DNA from: Gymnorhina tibicen
Lineage: Eukaryota > Chordata > Aves > Passeriformes > Artamidae
DNA length: 64,000 nucleotides
NCBI GenBank assembly: GCA_013399875.1
Contig: VXAZ01000607.1
Location: 186,001 to 250,000, forward strand
Direction: 5' to 3'
Shown: positions 1 through 13,600 of the stretch, in pieces
Position numbering within the stretch: the stretch's first letter is position 1
Layout of the letters: the number at the start of each line of letters is the position of its first letter
Made by a program: the position numbers and the translations under genes
The notes under the pieces: generated by a model
What the model was told of the DNA's origin: nothing
Database searches by the model: none
Seen by the model: the letters and a program-made list of their open reading frames with translations, nothing else

Positions 1-1402
1 AAACTGTATCCAGACACTGGCCCACTCCCCCCAACTCCTCTTCACCCCTTTTCACCCAAACGCAGCAAAACGACAAAAAAAGAGCCACGGGATGGAACCA
101 CCAAGCCCGCGGCTGCGCAGGAGAAACACAACAAAAACGAACACAAGAGGTAGCTTCAGAACCAACACCCCCAGCCCCATGGGGCCAGGCAAAAAATACC
201 AGTTTTGGTAAGGATAATGCACAACAGGAGGCTGGCAGGGACACCACTGCCCCACCACCTCTCCACCACCAATGCTGGGCACGTGGCTGGTGCACCCCAG
301 CCATGCTGCCCCAGCCATGCCGCCCCCTGTCCCTCCCAAATCAATAAAAGCTCATGAGGTCACAAAAAAACGAGGTAATTTCAAGTAAAATGTGCTAAAC
401 ATGGAAATATTCCAAAAGAAAGTTCAAAAAAACCCAAACAAAAAGCAAAAAAAGTGGCGAGCAAAGCCGCCTGCCGCTGGGCACCCCTTGCTTGTGGGCT
501 CCTGCGGCTGAGGGCTGGGCAAAAAACCCCACACTTGGCACCTTCTAGGTGCCCCAAATCAGCAGAAGAAAAGAGGATCCCTGCATTAGGAGTGATGCCA
601 CATACTAACAGCCCCAACACTGGCACTGACTGCACATCACCAAACCAATTGCATCTCCCCATGGGGGGCTTCACCCTTGCCCCCGGGAAGGCAGGGAAGG
701 AGGGAGAAATGCATAGAGAGGTCTTTGGTCATGGGGAGAGCAGCAGCCTCCTGTGCCCCTTGAGCCCACCTGGCCACCAGGCAACACCTCAAGGCAGCCT
801 GGCTCACAGCCGGCTCCCTGCCCCAAACACCCTCCTCTGGCCAGGATCCCCCCAGGATGCTCTTGCCAAAGCACTTGTGGCTCACAGGGCACTGTGCTCT
901 CCTGCCTGCGATGCCACAGCCTGGGAGCACCAGAACCTGCCAGAATGGGGCCCAAGACCCCCATGGGAGCTCAGGTCTTCTGCAGGGCATCCACGGCAGG
1001 GTCTACGCAGTGACAGAGGACACCAGGAATTAAAGCCTTCCCAGAGCGCTGGCTGTACGCACGCTTTCGGGGAAACGCCTCTTTACTGCATGGTCTTCCC
1101 AGCAGCACCAGTGGCCAATGCCAAGGGTGATGGAGGGGCTGGCTGGGGGTTGCAAAGGGTGAAATCTGCCCTGCAGCAAGGGTGCGAGGGCAGCAGGCGC
1201 ATGAGCAGCTGGGACAGCAGTGTGGATGGGGCTGGGGAAGAGGCTGGTGCGTCCCTCGCTCCGGCATGAGTTGCAGGATCCTTCTGGCGAGAAGAAACGA
1301 ATGAGAACTGAAAACAAACAAGGCCGTGGATGCTGCGGGTTTGGTGGGAATTTTTTGCCCAGTCATCTGCCACTTGGCCCTGCTGCCCCTGTGCCTCCTC
1401 CC
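1..1402 (-). other. ZBTB16: ZBTB16 3' UTR and/or downstream sequence
   Basis: Sequence past the stop codon in the transcription direction. I found no AATAAA or ATTAAA on the minus strand from 1402 down to 1. The only common variant hexamer seen is AGTAAA at 1087-1082 (plus-strand TTTACT), about 320 nt after the stop. Either that weak signal is used or the 3' UTR runs past the window edge. An AATAAA near 342 is on the plus strand and is irrelevant to this gene. Open frames here show no protein-like composition. Confidence 0.6.
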
Positions 1403-1632
1403 TTAGACATAGCAGAGGTAGAGATAGGTCTTCTCTATCCGCCAGTCGGTGGGGATCTCCTCTGGTTTGTGGCCCTTCATGTGCTTCTGCATGGCGGAGA
1501 GGCTGGGGCAGTACTCCAGGCAGATGGTGCACTGGTAGGGGGAAGCGCCATTGTGGGTCCGAAGGTGTTTGATCATGGCCGAGTAGTCCCGGGAGCGCTG
1601 GTGGCACAGCTTGCACTCAAACGGCTTCTCGC
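1403..1632 (-). CDS. ZBTB16: ZBTB16 coding exon 6, last coding exon (fingers 8 and 9, stop)
   Basis: 230 coding nt completing G598 and encoding residues 599-673 plus TAA at 1405-1403. A second TGEKP linker leads into finger 8 (602-624, [10 protein letters not shown]), then finger 9 (630-652, [10 protein letters not shown]). The tail after H652 is KPEEIP, then DWRIEKTY, ending LYLCYV, the usual PLZF C-terminus. The acceptor is GTCTCCCGCAG. Finger 8 lacks the usual second aromatic after its cysteine pair, as in other vertebrate PLZF. Confidence 0.97.
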
Positions 1633-4600
1633 CTGCGGGAGACGGGGATACAGGGGTGTCAGCGGGGGCTCAGAGCCTCCAGGTGCTAATCAACTGCCCG
1701 GCATCGACGCTGCCACGGCGGGCACAGCCGATAACCAAGTAATGAACAGCAGAGCCGATGTGACTATTGATCCCCTATTTACAATAGTTACGTGCTGGCG
1801 CATCCGCGGGTTCGTTACCCCTGGCTGCCGCCCCGGTCCGCGTGCCAGCATTTCTGCCGGGGGACTGGTCTGGCATTGCCAGCCTCGCCACAGACACCCC
1901 AGCATGTACCTGTGTGGACCCGGTAGTGGGTCTCCAGCTGGTGCTTGAGGCTGAACTTCTTGCCACAGCCGTTGCACTCATAGGGCTTCTCACCGGTGTG
2001 GATGCGCTTGTGGCCCTTCAGCGTGCTCTCATCCCGGAAGCAGCTGCCGCAGAACTCGCACTCGTAGGGGTGGTCGCCTGCAAGCACACGTGGGGGTCAG
2101 GGCTGCCGTGACCACTGTGCCACACCAAAACCAGCTCCCCAGCCTTTTTACCCCGAGCACCCAGCGCCATCCTGAGGACAGAGCATCCCTGTCTCCCCAG
2201 TGCAGTGCGCTGGTCCCTTCATGCCCGTACAGAGGGGATGCTCGGGTCTGCGGCATGGTAGAGAGACCGGAGTGCGCTGTAACCCTCCCGCCACCAATTC
2301 CAGGTTTTTCACCCAGCAGCACTGGCACAGACCCAGCCCTGGGCATCTCCCACACTCCAGACCAGGCGGCTGATAAATGAACTCTGGTTCGGCACCAAAG
2401 GCAGAATGATTTGAAGGAAAGGTGAGGGCTCCAGCTACTTATTTATTACAGCCGCGAAGGCAAGGACAATAAAGATAGATTGATCGTCCGAGACTTTGTT
2501 CATGAATATTTAAATATTACTGATTTGTCTTGTCACTGTAATTACAATTTCTCTGTGCTGCATATCCTACAAGCACAGTTTATGGTAAAGAATGGTGAAC
2601 TGTATTTCACTTGTCCTGCTGCAGATGTGCGGAGCTGCCAAGCGTGTAATGTTCCCCGCATTTCATACATTTTCTTCAGCTGTGAAGGCTTAAGTCATCC
2701 ACAATGACCTACGTTTTTTCATTATCCCCGTGTCAAACTGCACTCGTGCCTGGGCATAAATTGTCCTTCTCGTTATATACTCACATGCCTGTGCTTTCGC
2801 TTCCTCTTTAAAATGGTATTTTACTCTCTCCCCATTTGCCGCAGCCCAGCCCTGCGGCCCCTCGCCCCCTCCCACAGCTGCTGCCTGGGCACCTGGGGGA
2901 AGGAGGATGCTCGGGATGCAGTTCGGGGGCCCCCTCCAAAGGCAATGCAGACAGTGCTTGTGGGCTGCTGTTGACTTTCCCCTCCCCGTGCCCAGTTCCA
3001 AACTGCCACTTTGGCTTTTGATCCTACAGTCAAAGACAGCAATTTTGCAGCCAGAGGCAGCCAGCATTTCCACCTGCTCACTTTTCAGGGGAGCCTGAGC
3101 CCACGGAGCACCCTGGCCCTGGGAGAAGAGGGAGCATCCTGCAGCTGTGCAGGATGGCACCACATGGCACGATTAAATGCTCCTAAAGCACCGATGATCC
3201 CAGTATTTTTCACAGCCGGGAGCTACTAAAGCAGCGGAGGTTGGCCTGGGACACGCGCAGCCCGACCCGCAGCCCAGGTCACCGGATTACCGGCTATAAA
3301 TAGCTCCAGCACTCAGCATTAACATGCTTATCATCGACACAGGATTCCCGTTTCCCACATCGGGACCCCTAGCCCACGTGTGGGTCTGGCAGCTGCCAGC
3401 CACAGGCTGGACAGAGCGACCCTCTGTGACACCACCCGCACAACCCCCAGCAGCCACCTTTACATCCCTTTTGGGGATTGTGTGCATGCCCTCTGCCTGA
3501 CAAAAGACAGAAGGGACATCCTGGCTCAGCACACACGTTTTGTTCCCTGTCAGCAACAGCACTGCTGTCAAGGAGGGCGCATGAGCCTCCCACTTCTGTG
3601 GGCAAAGGATGGGTGAGGAATGTTTCACCCAGGCAGCTGAGGAGCCGTGGCACTGGCTGTGATCCTGCACAACCCTGCTCATGCCCCAAGAATCAGCTTG
3701 GGGTGTTTTGTGACTGGCCCCGAATGATGGTGCTGAGGGTGTGGCCGGGACCACAGAGCTGCCCAGGGATGCCGTCGGAGGAGCTGAGGACACGGCGCGG
3801 GCGCTTTGAGGACACAGCGTAAGGCGGCCAAGCCGTGCTCTCCCGCCCGGTGATCCTGCAGCCAAGCCCTGCCCCAGTGGGGCCACGGCAGCACCAGCTA
3901 CACGTAGCGCAGGTCGCCCTAATCCCATTAGGGCCGAGCACCAGCTGATTATGTGCATCTACCGCCGTAAGCTGATGAGGCAGATATGATCGCACACCCC
4001 CTAAGAAGGTCACGTGCCACCTCAGACCGGATCAACTTATTACACGCAGCTTTTTTTTTTCTGTTTTGTTTTTCAAATCCACGCTTTTAATACAAATCAC
4101 CTTTCTTTCCCCTATTTCTTTTTCACGCATGGGGAAGGAGCGCGTCCCGGCTGCCCCAGCCCCGAGTCCCCATGGTGGTGCCGCCGTACCTGTGTGGGAG
4201 CGCAGGTGCCTCTTGAGCGCGGTGTGGCTGGGGAAGGTGCGGTTGCACTCGCTGCAGATGTAGCTGCGCACCCCGGCGTGCACCTCCATGTGCTGCTGCA
4301 GGGCGCTCTGCGTCTGGAACCGCTTGCCGCACAGCAGGCAGAAAACGGCCATGTCTGTACCTGTGGGAGAGGGAGAGACCCTGCTTAGGCACTGCCTGGC
4401 ACCCGGGACCCCCAGCCCGCTGTCCCATCACCCCACTGTGTGGGGGTGCCTACTCCCACATGGCAGCAGGGATGCTTTGGCAGCAGTAGGGATCCTAAGA
4501 GCTGCAGGGCTCCGGGTGTCATTGGGAATCCCAACAGCAGGGCCCTGGCCACCCTGGCCCTCCGAGGGGAACAGCTGAAGAGGACAAGTGGCTCTTACTG

Positions 4601-7600
4601 CACTGGAGGCAGCTGGGAGCCCTGGCGATGCCGAGGGATACCAAAACACAAGATAGCTGTTGGGTGATCACTGCATCCCCACACGCCTCTGAGAGCTGCT
4701 GAGCTCAGGCCTTGTGATGCCCAGGGGAAAGGAGATCCCAAGAAGAGCCCCACGAAGCTGCCCAGGGGAGTAGGAGGCAGGATGTGAGAGGGCGACGTGC
4801 CCACCCCTTGTGCTGTGTGCGACCCCGAGCCCCAGTGCAGATCCAGGCTCCATACCATCGCTCATGGGTACAAACCCGGCTGCAGCAACACAACAGGCAC
4901 AAAACCCCAACTCAGGTGCTCGTACCCCGTCCATAAACATCTCAGACCTCTGTGCCATTAAACAGTTTGTTTTCGCTTATGCATAGCTGATTGTTCAGAA
5001 CTGTGAGTCACTGCAAATTGTATTACGCAGAGAGATTAAGCAAATAAATGCTCGCTTTTTGGAGACATTAAAATGTGAGGACTATGGAAATAAAATTAGC
5101 TAGAAAATTGTATTAGCAATTCATTAGCAGCACAAGATGTTCAAGGTAACCAGCAGATCCATGCAGCCTTCAGGAACAGCGGGGTGGAGGGATACTTGCC
5201 ACGCTGCCAAAACCAACCCTGGGGAGACCACCAGGACCACAGCACCATGGGGCAGGGACATGGTGTGCAGTGGCACTATCAGCGTCATGGTCCTGCCCAG
5301 CATGCAGGCAGGTGACAGGGAAGGATGCTCCTGGGCAGACCCACACCTCCAGCTTGGGAATCATGGGCAATAGGCATCCCGGAGAGCATCTCGGTTCACA
5401 CTGTCACCTGCTCTGGCATTGTGCCATCACCCACCCAGGTGTGGTGGCACGCTGCGGCCAGTTCTGTCCTGCTGGGGATGCAGGAGCTGCCTGGGGGGAT
5501 GCTCAATCCCAGCTTTGCACTGGGCTACCCAAAAATGCTCCGAGATCTGAAAAAACCCGCAGTGAAATGGGAATAAAAGCAGCAAGAGAGGTGGCCCCGC
5601 ACAGGAGCTGCCTTTCTCCCTCTGCAGGGATTTACCCAGGGGGGTTGCGGGCTCATGTGCCCCCCACGCAGCTGCGGACAAAACGCTCCTGAGACAAAAA
5701 AAAATTAAAAAAAAAAAGCAAAAAAAAAAGCAGACAGCCTCGAACGGGCAGTGTGAAGCAAATCCCAAGAGGTATGTGGCCCCGCGGCCCTCAGCGGCCC
5801 CGGCGGTGACAGCAGGACGGGTCAAAGGTCCCCAGGGCTGAGCCCCCAGCGCCGCGGCCAGCTGCGGAGCGGAGGCCCTGGCCGGCGGGACGCCGGCCCC
5901 GATAAATCTGCCGCCAGCAGCCCCCGCTGGGGCTGGGGACAATGGGCTCCCGTGGGGGCGGAGGGCAGGACAATGCCGCCGGGCCGGCGCGCGGGGCCGT
6001 AACAAATCCTCCCTGGCACCGTAGGGCCCTCATTTGTGAAACTAATTGGCCCTCGCTTGAAAAAAAAAATGGGCTGACTCCAGCAGCCACAGTGATGGAG
6101 ACGAGCTGCTTCGTGCATGCATGCGGGGACAGGGCTGGTTGCTGGAGCTGGGCATCCCCCAGGTGCTGCTTCCTGGGACCTGCAAAAGGCAGTCTTTAAT
6201 TTATCTTCCCCCCCTCCCCCCAGGTAATGCATCAGTAAATAAATACCCCAGACTGGGAGGTCAGTGTGTACCGGCATGGCCTGCGGAGGCACCCGGTTCC
6301 AGTTGTGCTCCGAGAGCAGAGCATCTGCATGACACAAAGGCTGATACCGGCCGGCGCAGAGGTGGAAGATGTGAGAGATGGCTCTGCATCCCAGCACTGA
6401 GCCCAGCAGCGGGACAGGGAGCACGGAGCTCAGGCACTGCTTGTTCCCAGCCCTGAGGCTCCGCAGATGACATTCTCCAGCAGCCAAGGGGCGCGGCAGG
6501 CACCACTCCGGGGGTCTGCTGGGTACTGTCCCACTGCTGGCCTTCAAGTAGTTTAATTTTTTTTTTTAAGCTACATGTCAACTATGTCACACCTTTGGAG
6601 AGAGGATGGGAAGCGGGAAAAAATGGCAAAACTCTTGAGAGGGTGCCACACTGGGCAACACAGGACTCGGCCCTGTGTCCTGTCGTGAATGCATCCCTGG
6701 GCTCCAGCCACAGAAGCCCCGAGCCAGCCCTCAGCCATCGGAAGAAAAATCACCCCTGATAAAGAAATGCTGCCACCCCAAATCAGTGAGAGACGGATTT
6801 ATTCATTTCCCTGACATTTTAATGGTTTCTCCCCTTTTTGCGGGAAGATGATTACAAATTAAGCAGCATTTAAATGCTTTTTACTGTCAACAATTAAAAG
6901 GGGTGAAGGCGGGCGAGCAATTCATTCCCCGGGAAACGCGCTGGCTCTCGGCGGGCGCCCACGGCCCTTCCCTCTACTGTACACCGCACAATGGCCCCGA
7001 GCGCGCCATTAATTTTGCAGGATGTTCAAAAGCAAATTAAAATATAAAAGCCCCTGGGCTCAAAGATAGATACTGAGGGAGGGGGCGGCATAGGTCAAGC
7101 TCGCAGAATTTAAGTCTTAGCAACTGGGGAGGTTTAAGCACAGCCCCACACGCTGCGTTCAGCTGTCACCTTTGCCCACTGTCCCCGGTTTCTGTGTCCC
7201 TGCCCGACCCGGTGCTGTGCCAGCAGCTGAAAGCCACTAGTGGGGCAGCTGTTAGCCCTGCCACAGGGTTCCGAGGTGGAAGCTGAAGTGATTTGGGTGT
7301 TAGATGCTCTTTTGGTAAGCATGTTGACCACAGCTCGCAGGGCCTTTTTAAATAGGAGGTTGTCCCAAAACTGATTTTTAGGGGAGGGATGCTTGATGGA
7401 GGGAGGGAAAACCCTATGGCTGCAAGCCTGGAGATTCACATCCCTGTTCTCCAGCAGCTTGATCCCAAAGCAGCGCAATCGCCAGAGACGTGATGACGAG
7501 CAAGATGCGACGTGTGACAGTGCGCCCCGTCCGAGTCACAGTGAGGGATGCTGCGGCACCGCGGCGTCGAGCGCGGCACCGCCCCCCACCCGCTGCCTCT

Positions 7601-10600
7601 GCCAGAGCAGGAATTAAACTAAAAACCGGCGTGGCGACGGGTGAGAGAGGCAGGGTGGGGTGGGTCTCCCTCGGCACTGGGCTCTGGTGGAGTTATGGAT
7701 GCGGGAGGTGCACCGCAGGAGAAAGGCGACACGTCCCCTTTAAAAGGAAATATAATTTACAGTGTGCAGCCAGGCGGGCCATAGTTTCAATCTCGTTTAC
7801 TATAGAGAAAACTCTGCTAGCTGTTCTCTATCCCACAAATCCGATTTAATCAGACAAGCCAGCCAGCGTGGCTTGAAGTAAAAACGGATAATTAGTAAAC
7901 AGAGAGCTACTTCAGTGCTTCATTGGCATTCGAGCCGGGCTAGTGTGTCGCATTTAAAATGCAGTCTGATGAAGTTTACAAAATCAAACCATTTGTTACT
8001 CCTATTGAAGAGGCTTCAGGCCACTTGCAATTAAATTGGAATTAGTGCTTAGAATGAGATACAGCAAATTCATACTAAAAAGGGATCTGACTTTCAGACA
8101 TTTGACTTCAAGTTTTTCCCCCCATGCTAGAGCACACGTGCGTGTGCCAGCCTGCCAGCCCCCCAGAGCCCCCAGCAGCACCGCCAAGCCCAGACCTGCT
8201 GTGTGGCTGGGAATGGGGTGACTTGGGGATGCTGTGGCAGCAGGGGAGAAAGGGAGCGGTGCCACCATGCTGGTGAAGCAATCCCCGCTGAGCCCCAGCA
8301 TGGTGGCAGCACGGGGCTGGCAGTCCCCAGGCACGCGGCGCACACGTCGGGATGTGCAAACCAAACTGCCCCTCCCTGAGTCCACTTCATAACGCTGCCA
8401 TCTTTCCCTGCCTGTCCTCACAGCCGTGTTACCAGACTTGAAAAATGAGGCAGATCCATCCTCGGCTGCAACAATCAGGAACACAGAATGAAAGGCTGTA
8501 GAGGGGCACACTGGGAAGGCTCCAGCACTATCATGGGCACGAGCATGCTCACGTCAGAGGATGCTGACAGAGCCTGTTGCTGCCTCATGCACACACCCTA
8601 AAACCCCCAAACCCTCGGCTCATGTCCTGCTAATTCAGGGTCTCCCACAAGGCTCCCTCCTCCTTCACTCTTCATGTTTAACATCATCTCTTATATGATG
8701 CACATGCCAGAGGTGAGCTGACACTGCTGCTGTCCTTACAACAAAGGTGAATGGCTCCAAAACATCCTGGCCATGCAAAGCAGGAGCCCAAGGGCTGTTG
8801 GCTCTTCTGAGATGAGATTTCGGGGACATTTGACGATTTTTGTCAGCATGTCAAAGGCTCGCTACCAGCCTCCACCTCCCAGCCAACACTGCTGGCTGCT
8901 GCTGCAGGGGAAGCTGCAGGCCCTAGTGTGCAGGAACAGCAGCACTGCGGAGGAAGGTGCCTTTGGCAATGGTGGCCAGAGAGTGGCAGAGAACCCTCCC
9001 TTTCAGCCCTGCCCACAGGAAGGCTGGGAGAGGCAACAGTGCTGGCGAGGGCCACATTGCCTGGAGCATCCCTGTCACAGCTCCAGCACCCAGGCCCAGG
9101 CACAGCTGGCCTGAGGAACAGCCTGAAGGCGCCCGGCTCAGCTTGACAGAAGGGACCCTGGGGACACTGGTGGTGGCACATCCCGCTGTCATCGAGTTGA
9201 GGGGGAAGATGGGCGATGAAGGACAGGCAAAAGAGCAGGCACCAGCACAGGCCTGGGGACACGGGTGGTAGCACCAGCACCGAGGCTGCATTTTGCCCCA
9301 GGATGATGGTGGATGCATGTGCAGGGTAAGAAAATTAACCCAGTTTTGGCATCTGTTTTCAGGATTATTATGAAACCCAAAGTGGTGTTTTTGGTGGCAG
9401 CACTAAAGTGCACCCATGGGCAGGTGCAAAGGAGCCCTCCCTGAATGCTGCTGTTGGGACACAACACCTGCAGACGCCTGCCTGGATGTAGGGGTGTTGT
9501 GCAGAGCCCTGTCGTGCGGAGCCACCTGCTCCGGTGCTATCGAGGGGTGATGGTGGCATTCGTTACTGTGCTGAGCCAAACAGCCCCTACGACCTTCATG
9601 GTTCAGTGGAGAAAGGGGGCAAACCCCCGTAAGATAAACACAGGAAATGCATGCATTTTGTGCCAGAGTCACCAAATCCTCCCAGTTTCAAAGGCTGCCT
9701 CCGGACTCCACAGCTCGGCTTCTGTGCTAATTAACATCTTTATGGAAGGCAACTTCTCCCAAGGGGGCATTTGTTTGATTATTATTATTTACTTAGAGAT
9801 AGCCCAGCTTTCTTCCCAACTTTAACCGACTATGGAAAATTAATTCTTAAAAAGCAGCCGACGCCGCCTGCTCTCCTGCCCCTGCTGGTTTTCCTCCTGG
9901 GCTGGATGGGGACACCCCGGCTGCAACAGGAGGGCAGGGCAAGCTTCTGGCACTGCCTGCTGCCTCCGTGCCAGCTCACGCTTTTACAAATGCCGAGGAA
10001 AACTCCGGTGTTTCAGAGCAGTTGTACAACACTGACCTTGCAAGCACAGGGGATTAACAAACCCCCCAAACTAAATGCCTCATCTTCTGTTCCTGCAGCG
10101 ATGCACAGGGCTGCTTCCCACCCAGCCATGCTCTTTCTCTCCCCATTGCCTGGGGCAGAATGCACATGGAGGATGTATGGGATGCTGGTGCCCGCAGTAG
10201 CCTGGGCAATGGGCGTCAGGCCCCGAGCTGCAGCTCTGGCACGGGCAGCTCATGCCTGCTGGGGGTGATTTATTCCAGGGGCCATCTGGACCTAAGGGAC
10301 AATGTGGTCCCGTATCCTGGTGACCTGGTTCATTAGTCACACCCTCGCAGCTTGACCTCTCTGTCTTCCCTTGAGTATGGTGGGACAAGAGCATCCCCTT
10401 CTCGCCTCCCTTTTGGCGGCCCATTGCTCCCCCATGCCCAGTTGGTGGCACCTTGTGCCTTCCCCACCACCCTCCATCTCCATCACTGTCACCGTGGCCA
10501 TCACCATCACCTTCCCTCCCCATGTTTCCTGCGATTGCTCAGGCAGAGCGATTACGAGGGCACGTGCGGGGAGGGAAGGAGCCTGGCGACGATTAGCGGC

Positions 10601-13600
10601 GGTGGCTTTATGGCAACAGGCACACAACTCATTCGTTTCATGTTTTGCAGAATATAAAAGCGCCGAAACATTTTAATTTTAAATTCTTATCACTGAATTT
10701 ACTGCTTTTCTCTCGCAATGATTTGTGTTGCTTTTTAATTTTTACAGTCTCTACAGAAGCCAGATGCTACCGCCTAGGGCCAAAATAATAAAAACCCGCT
10801 GCAGTCGCGAGTTACAGAACAAAAAGGAAACGCGCGGCTGACAGAAGTTAATATCTCAATTTAACAGTGCTGCTCCGCTAATGATCCTTTGATATGTGTT
10901 TATTTAGAAAGGTCTGATCTTGACCTTGAAAGCAAACTAAACCGCAAAGTCTTTATGAGAGGAGAGAAAGACTTTATTTATAGACTGGCTTTGCGTCAAT
11001 CACGGCGGCAGCTGGACCCGCACTGGGTGAAGCTCTGCGGTTGCCTGTGGGCCCAAACGGGGAATTCAAAGGGAAATGCGTTTTTGGGTGGGTGTGGGAT
11101 CAGCTGCCATGGGGGACCACAACGTGTCCCCCATCTCTAGGGCAGGATGCTGAGCCCACCACGGAGATGCAATCCAAGGGCTCTGGGCAGCTCCAGGCCT
11201 GTGAGGGATGCTCCTGGGGGACAGCACCGGTCCAGACACACCCCTGACTCCAGAACAAGCCACCCTGGAGCACTGCATGCCCGACCCCTTCTTCCAGCAC
11301 TGGAAAGTGCCACCTCTGCTCCCTGGTCTGCTCCCTGAATGTGGTCCCCGGGCTTTGGAAGGAAGGGATGTGCTCAGCATCATCCCAGCCCACATTGACA
11401 CAGCCTGAGCAGGCTTTCCTCCTCTTCCTGAAGAAACCGAGTGCTACACAAACCTGGCAGAAAGAGTTTTTAAGGGCAAATCCTTTTTATTGCATTTCCA
11501 CCTCCTGGCTGGGGGAGGTGGGAGGTTCCTGAGCTTTTAATGCTTCTAGCCTGGGATTGCAGTGCAGACACTTCACACCTATGGTGCACTGGGCTCTCCA
11601 GCCCAATTTCCATTTTTTCAGGCCAAACAGTTGTTTGAAGCTGTTTGCAGTCCCTAAAGCCTTCTGGCTGACGCTGGAGGCACATCCTCCCTGCAAAGCT
11701 GTAACCCTCAAAGTCTTTTTATTGTACTGAATATCTGTCAAAATATATCAATACATACTAAACCCATTCAGGCAGCCTCACTCATGATCATCCTTGGCAA
11801 AAACCGTCACTCAGCTGTTTCAGCCCTGAAGGTACTGATAGAAAACTGTCCCCTTTCCTGGCAAAACACATCACCTGGCCAAAATGCAGTGATCTGGTAT
11901 CTGAACATCCATGTGCAACATTTCCCTTTTGTGCTGCTTTCTCCTAAGCTGACACCACTCTGGAGAATGCCAGATTCACCCCTGCCATTCCCAAGAAAGC
12001 TGAGCATTGTGGGACCACCTCTGCCCTTCCCAAGGACCAGTTTCTCTGGGGCAACCAGGGGCAAATCATGGCGGCATTTCTGGCCACTGCATCAGATGGG
12101 AAGCTGTCATCTACACACTTACTTGTCATCACCACACCAGCTTCCCAGATTTCCTCTTCCCAGTTGGAATTTGGACTGAAACCAGCTGAAAAAACAACTT
12201 GACTTTCTGCTGAAAACCCAGCGTATTTCCCCTACTGCTTCTGAACCATGGTTCAACTGATGTGCTAGAAACTACTCCATCTCCCAACAAAGAGCTTCGG
12301 TGAGGAGACCGAGGGGTCTTCCCGTGGGAGACCACTATCACCATCACCACTGCCCTCATCCCATCCGGCACAGAGCACCACCTGCCCACTGCCAATCCAT
12401 TCACTCGTGCATCTCTCCTGTTCAGGGTGGCACCATTCCAGCACCCTCCAGTCCCACGGAGCTGTCCTGAAGCCCCGGTTCACGCCACCAAACAAAATGA
12501 CCTTTTTGGCGCTGAGGCGGCTGCCTGGCAGAGCCTGGCCAGTGGAGTGACTGGCTGCCGCGAGGCACAAAGCCGGGACTCGCAGCATCTGCTTATTATT
12601 CCTGCACCCCCATCATTAAAAAAAGAGAAAAGATGAAAAGGCCCCCTCGGCAAAGCCGGGGAGACGTGCAGCGGCACCGAGCGCAGCCTGGCCCCCAGTT
12701 GTTGAGGGGTTTTTGTACAGCGGGGAGACGCGAATCCTGGGGGACAAAAGTAACTGCTAAGGTAAGTTAAACCTTGTCGAGATGAACTTTCCTGCTACTT
12801 TTAATTAAAAGTTCTTTGGAATTAAAAAGGACACTATTCAGGAAAGGCTGAAAAAAAAAATTCATTGACACCAGCCCGCCCCCCTCCCCTTTTTCCCAAG
12901 GAAAAGAAAAAGCTGTTTTTGTGTGTCTGCTCACCCAGCCCGCACTGTACAAAAGGAAGCGGATTTGCAGCAAGACACATGAGATGACCCCCTGACCCCG
13001 AGCCGCTGAAAAGTCCTCAATGGCATAAATACCAGATAATCAATCACATACCAGGAGGGCCGGTCCCCCTGCCCTCGCCCCCGCCGCCGGGTTTATGAGA
13101 GATGCACTGTAAACGGACACCGGCTCCTGACGGGAGGCCCCTCTCGGCATTCCTCTGCTGGACCAGGAGACCCCGGCCGCCTCTGAGACCGTGTTTCATC
13201 CCTCTTTTATAAAGCCCAGCATGGAAATGCCGAGCATCTTCAAGCTTGCCATGGCTGATCCCTTGTGCTCCGGAGCAAAGGGGGACAGAGACATCTCTTT
13301 GTGCTCTGGAGAGATGGCCAAGCATCCTCCATGCCACCACAGGCCAGCACGCGGCCAGCTTTGAGTTGGGCATGCAGAAACCAGGGAGAAACCAGCCCCA
13401 TTTACAGAAGGCTTTGCTTTATGGGGGGCTGGCTTTGTGAAGCCTTCGTGGGTTCTAGCAGTGACTACCACATCATGCTGTGCTCCCTTATGGGGCTCCA
13501 ACCAGCACCCTGAATGCCAGCAGAGGAAGGCTGCTGAGTCCCTCTGGTGCTCCACGGCAACAATGGATGTTAAAGTTTTCAAGGGAGGGAAGGGAAAAAA

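Larger units (their letters stand above)
2078..4189 (-). other. ZBTB16: ZBTB16 intron between coding exons 4 and 5 (2.1 kb)
   Basis: GT-AG intron. It is GC-rich at both ends with an AT-rich island at about 2440-2830 and a perfect 19-bp palindrome at 3916-3934. A T-rich run lies at about 4050-4075. No other gene or recognisable transposon. Confidence 0.95.

Noticed and set aside
342..347. AATAAA near the left edge
   Set aside because: It is on the plus strand, opposite to ZBTB16, and no plus-strand gene leads into it.
12754..12767. Strong splice-donor consensus (AAGGTAAGTT) on the plus strand
   Set aside because: No matching antisense exon, acceptor or reading frame could be supported; such matches occur by chance.
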